64,000 nt of DNA, from positions 33,602,575-33,666,574 of the forward strand of contig NC_012879.2 in assembly GCF_000003195.3 (NCBI RefSeq). The letters are read 5' to 3'. Positions 32,694 through 43,219 of the stretch are shown here, piece after piece (position 1 is the stretch's first letter; the number at the start of each line of letters is the position of its first letter). Both the position numbers and the translations under genes were made by a program. The notes under the pieces were generated by a model that was not told the DNA's origin, did not search any database, and was given only the letters and a program-made list of their open reading frames with translations. This stretch comes from Sorghum bicolor. Its lineage: Eukaryota; Streptophyta; Magnoliopsida; Poales; Poaceae.

Positions 32694-33697
32694 CAGACAC
32701 AATAGAAGCAAATACTTCTTTATAGACGACCCTTTTTTCATTTATACAACGGCCATCCTCGGCTTCTATGAAATGGCTGTCACTACGTGAAACATCCAAG
32801 TATCAATGAGAAAGATGTAGTTGGTAGACTCGGTAATCACCGGCCTAACTTGCCAGCCAATGAATGTAGAGACAAGAACATCTTGATGCAAAAAAAATTA
32901 TAATTTAACAATGAATGGACATACGTATCAGAAATATCTCTGTAAATTCTTTTTTTTCACACATGCATACAAGATTGAACATAGATATATAACATAGACT
33001 GTATTGGAAAGATTAACTAGATATATCTAAAATATATTCAATTTTGCTCATGCTCTATGCACCAGACATCTTGGTATGGACAAATGGATCTGCTGCGTGA
33101 GCAGGACTCTGAAATCCAAAGGAAGGTATGCAAGGCTGAAAACTAACAAAGGAAGCTGAACTAAACACAACAGGAGAAGGTAATCTTTATGTGGCAACTA
33201 CTGAGCATCCGGACCATCAAGTTCTATTTTTCAAAGCATCAAGTCCTATATTTAAGGGAAAGTTGTCAAACAAAAATGTGCCCTGCACGAATATTATCAC
33301 CTGCAAGGGAGGCATGAAGCCTATCCCATCTCATAATTGAAGTGCATGAGTCCACCCAATTTCCCCAGTGATCGTGGATACGAAGAATAAGTTGTGATGC
33401 TAAACCAAAACATAGATGACTTTCCAAGTGTGCAGCCTGTATAGTAAAATAAGAAAGAAAAATCATATTTTTGACATGAATGCAAGTAGTACCAAGTTGC
33501 TGGATTGTTGACCAGTTGTCCATTTTATTTTGTATTTTGAAACATCTTTTCTTTTGAATAACTTACTGATATATCACGGTAAATTAGAGATATCATTCCG
33601 TAAAAATCAATTAAAAGAACTGTAAGCTGAGGAGAAAAGAACTGCACTTCCAGTGTCATAGCTCGTGCTGCTTGTCCACTGCATTCACATCCCTTAC
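32694..33697 (-). pseudogene. Three exons of an unrecognised minus-strand gene
   Basis: Exon 33567-33697 (acceptor CAG, donor GTAAGT) and exon 33301-33436 (acceptor ACAG, donor GTGATA) join in frame across a 130 bp intron. Together they encode a Leu-rich segment containing GQAARAMTLEVQFFSP, LLIDFYGMISLIYRDI, HLESHLCFGLASQL and WGNWVDSCTSIMRWDRLHA. A third exon, 32694 to about 32776, has donor GTGAGG and encodes EAEDGRCINEKRVVYKEVF. Clean splice borders and an open joined frame argue for real gene sequence. I do not recognise the family, no start or end is seen, and it is likely a fragment. A further possible exon lies near 32510-32570. Confidence 0.5.
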
Positions 33698-34097
33698 CTG
33701 ATGAGTATGGACGCACGAACGAATTCGAACGAACCAACCTGCGGGGTAAACAAGGTAATTAAACAAAAAGAAACACAGGAATATAAATACAGAAGCAAAT
33801 GGGAAGGAGAGCTCTTTGAATTTTATAATATATTCTACAATAGGAAGGAACCATCTACGAAAGAAATTCAGAACAAGTCATTCTCATGCATGAAGACTTT
33901 ATATTTTAATTAAATGAAGTAAATTTGCACTATTCATTTCAGACTTAGTCGACAATTCAGGCTCCTGCTCAGTAGTTACACACCTGAGAACAATCCACCA
34001 GCCGAACAAGCTGAAACCATAGCAACTCAGCCAAGAATATTTTAGATGAAATTAAATATTTTTAGTCAATAAGAATACATATATCAGACACAAGAGG

Positions 34098-34249
34098 TAG
34101 TCATATCCCCTTATGATTCCTTGTGCTTTGGCACCATCCTGATTCTCCCAAGAGGACTTGGCTTGTTCAAATTTAGTCATATCCCCTTATGATTCCTTGT
34201 GCTTTGGCACCATCCTGATTCTCCCAAGAGGACTTGGCTTGTTCAAATT
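34098..34249. repeat. 76 bp exact tandem duplication inside a topoisomerase exon
   Basis: 34098-34173 and 34174-34249 are the same sequence head to tail with no difference seen by eye. Because 76 is not a multiple of three it shifts the frame and creates a stop at 34173-34175. Confidence 0.92.
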
Positions 34250-35065
34250 CCTCAAACTGCATTTCTCTGAGCTTCGTATGTAGGCCTTCTTTATCCATGT
34301 CAAATAATTTGATTTCTCCAGTTCGAACAGCTTTAATAAATCTAACTTTGTTCTGTGCCATTTTCAAGTCGCAGCCAGCCATTTCCACTAGCTTTTGCTG
34401 CATATTGACAATTACTAAATGTGATATCAAATAGTCCAAAAAATATGTGCCATTCAATTATTAAATGGAAACGTACCTTTCTTTTCTCATAAAAAGCAAG
34501 CCTGAAGTCATAGAATTCCTTAAGTACTGAAATAAATGACACAATTTAGTTACAATACGACAAAAGAAATAAAAAATGGAGGTCTTGTAGCATAGAGGTA
34601 GTACATACTTTGCTCTGGACTGTCATACTTTTTAATTATGCCATCTGAATCCAACAAATGCATATTTTATGTTCCTATTGATGTTCTCAGTTCAAACTTT
34701 CACTGAAAATCTACTTCATTGGCTTGCGCCAAATTCTCAGAATTCTCGTGCAAGTGTATCATAATTTCAACATCATTGCCGCCTCTCTTTTTTTCATAAC
34801 TCTATAAAATTATTATGATTAAAATCTAGTGGACAACAATCATTTCATGATTAAAACATACTATGTAATCAATTACCTTGATGAATTTGTCTTCTCCGAC
34901 CATAAAAGTTTTAAGCTACTTTTCATAATTCTCCATCGAGATCTTCACTGGGAGCTCACATATTTTTAGTGTAGTTTTCTCAACAACCTTTATGATACCA
35001 CTAGCGGTATAGGTAACACCTGATTTCTTGGTCTTGGTAGTTTCGTTTTTGACACTCACTTCTCC
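34098..35065 (-). pseudogene. Topoisomerase II fragment: tower and C-gate
   Basis: Exon 34877-35065 (SGVTYTASGIIKVVEKTTLK, ICELPVKI) contains TAG after MENYEK. Exon 34609-34801 (NMHLLDSDGIIKKYDSPEQ) contains TGA and TAA. Exon 34477-34526 is open (EFYDFRLAFYEKRK). Exon 34098-34397 (NKVRFIKAVRTGEIKLFD) would continue into GYDYLLCLIY but is shifted by the 76 bp duplication. Confidence 0.85.
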
Positions 35066-35235
35066 CTGTTGGTTCATGTACAGAAAATAAAACACCAACA
35101 TTAGATTTTTTAAGACAAAAATAAAAACAGAATTGTAAAAAAAAGCATGTATTACCAACGTGGAAATGTGTGAACCACGGTTTCATTTCTTCCAACGTCT
35201 CTGATCCCTGTATCATTAGTTTCAAATTGTGTACA

Positions 35236-35475
35236 CTAGTACAGGGAAGGGCTTTAGCCCCGGGCCGTAAGCGCCTTTAGTCCCGGCTACGGAACCGGGG
35301 CTAAGGTTTCGGGACTAAATGTCCCACCTTTAGTCCCGGTTCTGTGGACCGGGACTAAAGGTCCACCTTTAGTCCCGGTTGGTAACAGCAACCGGGACTA
35401 AAAGGTGCGCCAGGGTGTGCCACCTGGCCTCCACTTTTAGTCCCGGTTGTTGCTACCAACCGGGACTAAAGACTT
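35236..35475. mobile_element. MITE-like element with TTTAGTCCCGG hairpins
   Basis: Several palindromic pairs of TTTAGTCCCGGTT and AACCGGGACTAAA form nested hairpins, flanked on the low-coordinate side of the plus strand by CAGGGAAGGGCTTTAGCCCC. The right end is degenerate and runs into a CTTTTTT tract. It sits in an intron of the topoisomerase copy. Superfamily not assigned. Confidence 0.7.
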
Positions 35476-35752
35476 TTTTCTTTTTTCTTTTTTCTTTTTT
35501 CTTTTTCTTTTCATTTGGTTTTCCATTTAGGGTTTACAATTATGTTATGGTTTTCCATGACTGTACGTACAATATCTTTGGGATTGTAACAAGGAATCTT
35601 TGTTCTCCATCCGGTACCAATTCCTTCAGCTCCATTGACTAAATCATTGGAAGGATTGGCAAATACCTAAAAAGTGACAACCAGGCCTTAGCTACTTATT
35701 ATAAAGGTCAAATTGCCGAGGATGGATGGAGCAAGTGGTGCCTAGTTATTAC

Positions 35753-37586
35753 CATGAAGGTTCAATTGATTGCCCATCTTCATGCAAATAATCGAGTAGA
35801 ATATCATCATTTTCATTAAATATCCTGCGAGTGATACTTGATAACTCTGTGAAGATATATCTAGCACTAGCAGCATCTTTGCCTCCCTAAAATGAAAAAC
35901 AAGCATGAATAAAATGTTTAACAACTAGTTTTCTCATAGTGGCTTGTTAACTCACCTCTAATTTTGTACCAAATTGCCCATTGGGACGCAAAAGATTGAT
36001 ATTGTTGCTTCCAACAAAATCTTGAGCCATTCTTACTATTGTGTTTGATAGATTTTCTTCACCGTGATGATAAGCAGAACATTCTGCCACAGACGCGGTG
36101 AACTTTGCCACCTGTGATCAAGTAGTAAATTAGCAATATTATAAGGCTAATTTAGAGAGAACATGACACATAAATCATAATATGGCAGCCCAACCAGAGG
36201 CTCAACCCATTTCTACTTATAAGCTAGGACTAAAGCTTTGGAGTGGATATGATTCTCATCATCATAGACTATATGGAACAAGCTTGAGATTGACAACCCA
36301 CAAGACAAGAGTTTCAAGCAAGCTAGTCTACCTTTATATATTCAGGTGCCAGTATACATAAGGAAACTAAAACTAAATATATAATGGCGATCCAATCTAA
36401 AGAAACTATGGAATACAAAAGATCGAAGCCTACCATATTCTCGGCCATAGCGCCGTCTGATATCAAAATATGTGGAAAAGATTCATATTAGAAAAAACAA
36501 ATGATAGTTGGGATGCCATACCTTTGTTTCCTTGTTCAATTTTTTCTTAAATGTGCTGAACATTATCTTTCTCTGCCCTTTTTTTAAATCCATCTACCAT
36601 TGATGGTATAGACCGATGCATGTCTAATACCATGTATAATGTGAGCCCTTTCTTAATGAAGTCAAGGATTCTTATCGTTTTCCCAGTTTGAAGAAGTACA
36701 CTTTCTTCAGGATGAAATTTTTGTTATCACATTAATGTTGGTCCTTAAATTAACCTAAATGAATCTTTAAAAATAATATCAAGACCGACCTTGCAGTTAT
36801 GAAGAAAGTTATAAATCCATTTCTTCCTTTCCTCCACTTTATGTTTACTGAATGCTGTCTTGATAGCCTTATCATCTTGTTCATTCAGCCACACAAAATA
36901 TTTCTGATGGATGTCAATATCTTTGAAATATTGCGTCCCTTCCTTAAGTGTGCTCGTGCCTAACCCCTGTATATATGAAAAATGTCCAAGTTGAAGACCA
37001 CATAGAAAAATTTAAATGATTAAAATTTGAGCAAAAAACACACCTTATAGTACTTTATAGACCATTTACTTAATTCTGTCCCATGTTTACTTTTCTCCCA
37101 TGCCGTATACTCGTTTAGTGTATAGAAAACCTGACTTGGACATTCCCCTGTATAATCTGTAACCCAAACAAGTTTTAATCCGTGACATGGTAAGTTTTAT
37201 GAGTCTTAATAACTAAAACCTTAAAAAAAATGTTAAAGCAAGCAACAAGTGGCATACCTTTACAAGTGGGGTAACTAATTCACACAAAAAGGATTTGGAC
37301 TTAATCTTCAGAAGGGAAGGCCAGAAACATGAAATAAGTTAATGATCAATCCTTTAATATGAAATCCACCTAGATCCTGGTCGGTCATGACCATAACTTT
37401 ACCATATCTCAAATCCTTAAAATCCTTTTCATCATTATAGTGGTTTTTGTAGTCTAAACCAATAATCTTTCTCATATTGTTAATTTCCTCATTGTCCAAG
37501 ATCTTTTTCAAAGACGCATCTCTCACATTCAGTAGCTTACCCTTCAATGCAAGAACTCCAAAGTAGTCCCTATGAACAGAACCTAG
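35753..37586 (-). pseudogene. Topoisomerase II fragment: second TOPRIM half, winged helix and active-site region
   Basis: Exon 37258-37586 carries GKLLNVRDAS and MTDQDLGGFHIKGL, where the usual DHDGSH reads DLGGFH, so a catalytic acidic position is altered; it shifts frame after NLFH. Exons 37044-37147 and 36790-36966 are open (WSIKYYK, GLGTSTLKEGTQYF). Exon 36522-36709 has SIPSMVDG followed by an A-run shift. Exon 35956-36111 is open ([36 protein letters not shown]). Exon 35753-35886 begins GGKDAASARYIFTEL, retaining the active-site tyrosine region. The next small exon (about 35570-35666, NGAEGIGTGW) has lost one base. Confidence 0.88.
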
Positions 37587-38793
37587 CTGCAGAGGAGAAC
37601 AAAACTTACTCAATACTCTTGTAAATATAAAAGGAACATTTGTGCAATGAAATGTGCAATCAACAGTTACTAATTGTAGGGGAACTTCAATATAAGAATA
37701 AGAACTACGTGGAAAATAATTTTTCTAACATCTTCATCTAATCATTAACACATATGTGCACATATGAAACTTGGGATTCCCAAATACAAGTCCGATTATA
37801 ACCTTTTATCCTAAAGACTCAAGTCCGATCATAACGTTTAATCCTAAAGACTCAGCTGACTAAAAAAATCTGAATCAAAACCTTTTTGCCTCGATTAAAC
37901 TCTTGGCTGAAATTTGAGTTTTTCATAAAAATCAAGGAAACTTGGGACAGACCACACTAAATCACTAAATCTGCCATTGATACTTGGTGTATCAAAATGG
38001 ACTTAATTAATAAAGGGTTGGAGTCAAAGTCTAAAAGATCATACTAGAAAATACAATAATTTGCTAAAAACGAGTTGGAGGAGTTAGAAAAATAGGAGGA
38101 GCTTGATGTGCTCAAGCTAGATATAAAGTCTTCCATTTAATCTAAGTTTCATGGAAGAGAAGGATATGGCATAAGGGATCTAATTCTACGTGGTTGTTGA
38201 AAGATCATAACAACTCTGAGTACTTTCATAGAATAGCTCATGGTAGAAAGACAAAGAACACCATTTCTTTGCCTAAACCATATTCAGATAATTATTGAGG
38301 GGGATGCTGCCATCGTGGAGCATGCTTCTTAATATTATAATTTCTGCTAGAATGTCTTGGGCACAAGGGGTTTGACAAGAGATAGTGTGAACGGACTACT
38401 TCTGGCACTAATAAGATTGATGTGGCTAAAAAGAGATTCTTTTGCCAAGGTCATTTGAAGCGGAAATACCACTTGATCAAATGGAATGAGATCACTAAGC
38501 CCAAAAACAAAGGAGGGTTGGGGGGTCACAGACCTAAGGAAAATGAACATCAGTCTCCTATGTAAATGGTGGTGGATGGTGGTGGCTGAGAATGGATGTG
38601 GAATATGAAAAGATAATATTAGGAAGAAATAATAATACCAGTTTCGGACATGATAAGTGGTGTGACCAAGTCTCCTTAAAAGACAAGTTCCAGAATTATA
38701 TGATATCAATGTTGAGCAAAACGTTCTGTTTCTTTTATGAAACAAAGAAGTTAGCATCTCTCTTATAGAAGATGGCTCAATTGAGAAGGTTAC

Positions 38794-38959
38794 TGTTAGA
38801 ATATAATTGTAACAGCCCATATTGGGCTTACAGCTCATTGGCCTTGTACTCCTAGCCTGACTTGTATTAATACTACATTGTAACTTGTAGATGTACTGCA
38901 AGCCTTCTAGGCTTTATAGTGAAGGTCACCCCCTGGTTAGGGTGTGCGGTGTTTCTACA
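38794..38959 (+). repeat. Copia 5' LTR
   Basis: TGTTAGAATA...GTTTCTACA; pairs with 42123-42289. Confidence 0.92.
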
Positions 38960-39253
38960 TGGTATCAGCCTAATTATGATTTTTTCCTTCGGCTCGCACC
39001 CCCCCACCCCCTACCCATGCGACCTCTCTGAGGCCGTGCGCCACCGCACCAGGCCGCGCCGGCCCCAGGCCACGCTCAGGTCGCACCGCCGCCAGGCCGC
39101 GCTGCCCAGCCACGTCGCCTCCCTCAGGCTGCGCCACTGCCAGGCCACGCCGCCTTTTGTGGCCGCGTCGCCGATCCAGATCGTGCTACCGTCGATCCAG
39201 ATCGCGCTAACGCCGATCCAGCCACGCGATCATCTTCTTCACGCTGCATCGTC

Positions 39254-39757
39254 ATGACGACTCCGGCCATCGACTCTAGCACGTCCAGCTCGACCTCCTC
39301 GGCGACCTCTGGTGACGCCATGGCAGACGCCCTCGCTCCTCCGTTCTTCGCCGCGTACGCCGTCAACGTCAAGCAGCACGTGCCGATCGTCCTCAGCCTC
39401 GAGCGCCCCAACTTCAACAAGTGGAGGGCGTTCTTCACCGCCCTCTGTGCCAAGTACGGGCTCCTTGGCCACACCGACGGCACGCTGCCCGCACGTCCGG
39501 CAAATCCTACATGGTCTCAGCCCAATGCCTGCATTTGTGGCTGGATGTATGGCTCTGTCGATGATCCAATCCTTGACTTTGCCATTGACGACGCCGACCA
39601 CGACGCCCACGCCCTCTACGTCTCCATCGAGGCCTTGTTCCAAGCTAACAAGGAACCCCACACCGTCGTCCTCAGCCAGGAATTCCACACCATGTTCCAG
39701 GGCGACCTCTCTGTCGACACCTACACCCAGAAGCTGAGCGCATGCTGCGCACCTTGA
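39254..39757 (+). pseudogene. gag: Copia gag, N-terminal half
   Basis: 167 codons from ATG 39254. It has a copia-type gag start (KQHVPIVLSLERPNFNKWRA, HALYVSIEALFQ, FHTMFQGDLSVDTYTQKL). Directly after YTQKL the sequence jumps to integrase in another frame, so the rest of gag with its zinc knuckle, the protease and the integrase core are missing. Confidence 0.85.
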
Positions 39758-42110
39758 ACAACACCGTTCGCACACTTCTGGTTCATGCAGCCTTGCCCCC
39801 ATCTTATTGGGTGGAGGCTCTCTCCGCCGCTGTGTTCCTGCTCAACCGGCGGCCATCCTCGTCCATCAACAACGGTATACCATATCATCTTCTCCATCAC
39901 AAGATGCCCGACTACTCCATCCTTCGAGTTTTTGGTTGCTTGTGCTATCCAAACCTTAGTGCCATGACTCCCCAATAATTATCTCCTCGCTCTATGGCGT
40001 GTGTCTTTCTCGGTTACACTCCTTCCCATAAGGTCTATCGGTGTCTTGACCTTTCCACTCGCAAGATCATAATCTCGCGACACGTCATTTTTTATGAGAC
40101 TCACTTTCCGTTTGCGGCTTCCAAGGCCCACTCGGACTCTTTTGACTTTTTGTTACAAGACATACTGCCCGTGCCTCCTCCGTCCACCTCGGACAATGAG
40201 GCCATGATGCCCCAGGAGGATGCCACTAATGCCGGTGACCCCGTTGGACTGGACCTGGCCATTCTGTGGCATGGCTCTGCCCTTGGGTGCCCTTGGGTGC
40301 CTCGCCCCCACCGCCAGCCCCCTCCGCAGGCAGCGTGGCTGCTCCTGTAGCCGCTGCATCACGGACAGCAGCACCGCCTCCTCTCCGCGTCTACACTCGG
40401 CGTCCTCGTCCGACTCCACCAGCGGCCACCGCTCCTACAGCTGCAGCGGCAGCACCGGTGGCGGCACCGCCAGTCCCAGCTCCTCCCTCCCGGGAGACGC
40501 GATCCCAGACGGGATCGTTACCACCACCCATCCAGCAATACAGTTTCACTACAGGTTCCATGACGCTGGCTTCCCCGCTGCCCACCAACTCACGTGCTGC
40601 TATGGCGGATCCTAATTGGCGGGTGGCCATGACCGACGAGTACAAGGCGCTCATCGACAATGGCACCTGGCATCTTGTACCTCGACCACCACGTGCTAAT
40701 GTGATCACTAGCAAGTGGGTCTTCAAGCACAAGTACCATGTTGATGGCTCTCTCACCCATCACAAAGCACGGTGGGTCGTTCGTGGTTTTTTGCAATAGT
40801 ACGACATCGATTATGACGAGACGTTCAGCCCGGTTGTCAAACCGGCCACCATCCGCGTCGTCCTCAGCATCACTGCTTCTTCATCCAGGCCGATTCATCA
40901 GCTGGATGTGAAGAACGCATTTCTCCACGATCATCTGGATGAGACTACCTACTGCCAACAGCCACCTGGCTTCGCCGACCCGGCCACCCCCGACCGCGTC
41001 TGCCTCCTGCAAAAGTCCCTGTACGGACTTAAGCAGGTGCCCAGGGCTTGGTACCTGTGGTTTGCCGACTTCGTTCAGCGCTCCGGCTTCACTGCTTCGG
41101 TCTCCGACACGTCCCTCTTTGTTTACAAGGACGGCGCCGACGTCGCCTACGTGCTGCTCTATGTCGACGACATCATTTTGACTGCTTCGTCGCCTGTTCT
41201 ACTTCAGCACATCATCTGACTTCTTCACTCTGAGTTTGCCATGACAGATCTCGGAGAGCTCCATCACTTCCTCGGGATCTCTATCACGCGGACCTCCGAC
41301 GGCCTCTTCCTCTTCCAGCGACAGTATGCCATGGACCTGCTCTAGCATGCCGGCATGGCCGAGTGTCACTCTACAGCAACTCCTGTGGACACTAAGGCCA
41401 ATCTCTCAGCTACGGATGGTGCTCCGGTGGCGGATGCTACCCAGTACCGCAGTCTGGCTGGCGCTCTATAGTACCTCACGCTAACTCGTCCAGACCTTGC
41501 CTATGCCATCCAGCAGGTGTGCCTCTTCATGCATGACCCGCGTGAGCCTCATCTGGCGTTGCTCAAGCGTGTCCTCCGGTATGTGAAGGGCACTCTGTCC
41601 ACCGGGCTTCACCTTGGTGTTGGTGGCATCGACAGTTTGATCGCTTACTCCGATGCTGATTGGGCTTAATGTCTAGACTCTCGGTGCTCCACTTCAGGCT
41701 ACTGTGTCTTCCTCGGTGACAACTTAGTCCCTTGGTTCTCTAAACGACAAACTATGGTTTCTCATTCGAGTGCGGAGGCTGAGTATCGTGTCTTTGCTCA
41801 CGCTGTGGCTGAGACTTGTTGGCTCCGACAGCTGCTTCAGGAGCTCCATGCGCTCATTGCTTCAGCAACGATCGTCTACTGTGACAACGTCAGTGCCGTC
41901 TATATGACTGCCAACCCAGTACATCATCGTCGCACGAAGCACATTGAGATAGACATCCACTTTGTTTGTGACAAAGTGACCTTGGGACAGGTTCGGGTGC
42001 TCCATGTAACATCGTCTCATCAGTTCGCAGACATCATGACTAAAGGGTTACCTGTACAGTTGTTTCCTGATTTTAGGTCTAGCCTTTGTGTTCGTGACAC
42101 TCCCGCTTAG
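39742..42110 (+). pseudogene. pol: Copia pol remnant: integrase end, reverse transcriptase, RNase H
   Basis: It begins with an integrase C-terminal segment (LRTLNNTVRTLLVHAALPPS, FGCLCYPN, FLGYTPSHKVYRCLD). A 10 bp tandem repeat of CCCTTGGGTG near 40280 coincides with a frame change. Reverse transcriptase follows (ARWVVRGFLQ, QLDVKNAFLHDHLDE, LLYVDDIIL) and then RNase H (SHSSAEAEYRV, TKHIEIDIHF, ADIMTKGLP) to the stop at 42108-42110. In-frame stops lie at 39976, 40797, 41217, 41343, 41469 and 41667. Confidence 0.88.
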
Positions 42111-42122
42111 ACTGAGGGAGGG

Positions 42123-42289
42123 TGTAAGAATATAATTATAACAGCCCGTATTGGGCTTACGGCCCATTGGCCTTGTACTCCTTGCCTGAATTGTATTAGT
42201 ACCACATTGTAACTTATAGACGTACTGCAAGCCTTCTAGGCTATATAATGAAGATCACCCCCGTGGTTAGGGTGTGCGGTGTTTCTATA
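42123..42289 (+). repeat. Copia 3' LTR
   Basis: Starts TGTAAGAATA after a polypurine tract, ends GTTTCTATA; about 90 percent identical to the 5' LTR by eye, so an older insertion than the gypsy copies. Confidence 0.9.
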
Positions 42290-43219
42290 GTTACATGATA
42301 TCTTATACCACAATACTAATGATGATTGTGATAGAGCAAGATGCAAGTTCCCTCAATTATATGATATCAATGTGGAACAAAACTGTTCTATTTCTTTTAT
42401 GAAACAAAGAAGTGAGCATCTCTCTTTTAGAACATGGCTCAATTGAGAAGGTTACATGTTATCTTATACCACAATACTAATGATGATTGTGATAGAGCAA
42501 GATGGGAGTGGGAAAAATCTGGGAACTTCTCTATCAAATCTACTTATAAGAAGCTATGTAGGCATGACTGTGGGCCTAACTTCAAACAAGTTTAGAAGGC
42601 TAAGATACCTCTGAAATATAAACTTTAAAACAAAAATGGAAAGGTGATGAATCAGGAACGGAGAAGGAAACTGCAAGTTTGGTGCTAATTGTAGACCCAG
42701 CAGTTTGGAGCAATTCTGGAATTAGTTTCATTGGATTAAGTTTGGTGCTAATTGTAGACCTAGCAGTTTCGACCAATTATGGACTTGAATTCATTTGATT
42801 ATACCAAAGGGTAAATCTGTCTACATTTTGGGCTTAGGCAACTGTTTGCTGGGTGCTGTGGTTAACTCCAAATGCCACATGTTTTGATAACAAGAGGACT
42901 AGACCTCCTAGTCAGATCATGTCTTATGTGTTTTGTCAACCAGATGTTGGATTGCTTGGCACGCTTGGACAGGTGTTTTTGCTAGTTCTACTGGTTGGTG
43001 ATCCCTTAGTGATTAGCCTAGTGGCCAGGATTAACTTTTTTTATGTTTCATATCGCACTAATAAAATTTGGTTTTTAAACTTATGTTACTCACATGTTGT
43101 CAATAAAAAAAAGAACATATGTGCAATCAAATGTGCAACCAACAATACTCTTGTTAATAAAAAAGGAATATATGTGCAATAAAATATGCAATTGACAAAC
43201 TTATAATTGTAATACTCAC

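Larger units (their letters stand above)
38794..42289 (+). mobile_element. Ty1/copia element with short LTRs, internally deleted
   Basis: 3.5 kb with LTRs of 166 and 167 bp (38794-38959, 42123-42289), primer site TGGTATCAG at 38960, polypurine tract TGAGGGAGG just before the 3' LTR, and a perfect GTTAC duplication (38789-38793, 42290-42294). The internal region holds the N-terminal half of gag fused to the C-terminal part of integrase, then reverse transcriptase and RNase H with several stops. It inserted into the LINE. Confidence 0.93.
38050..43030 (+). mobile_element. Decayed L1-type LINE fragment, interrupted by copia
   Basis: Plus-strand translations resemble the C-terminal third of a plant LINE ORF2: SEYFHRIAHGRKTKNTI, then YHLIKWNEITKPKNKGGLGV and LRKMNISLLCKWWW before the copia insert. 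After it come SGNFSIKSTYKKLC, KAKIPLKYK and LTPNATCFDNKRTRPPSQIM. Many stops and shifts. With the nested copia (38794-42289) it makes up nearly all of the largest intron of the topoisomerase copy. Ends are approximate. Confidence 0.75.
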
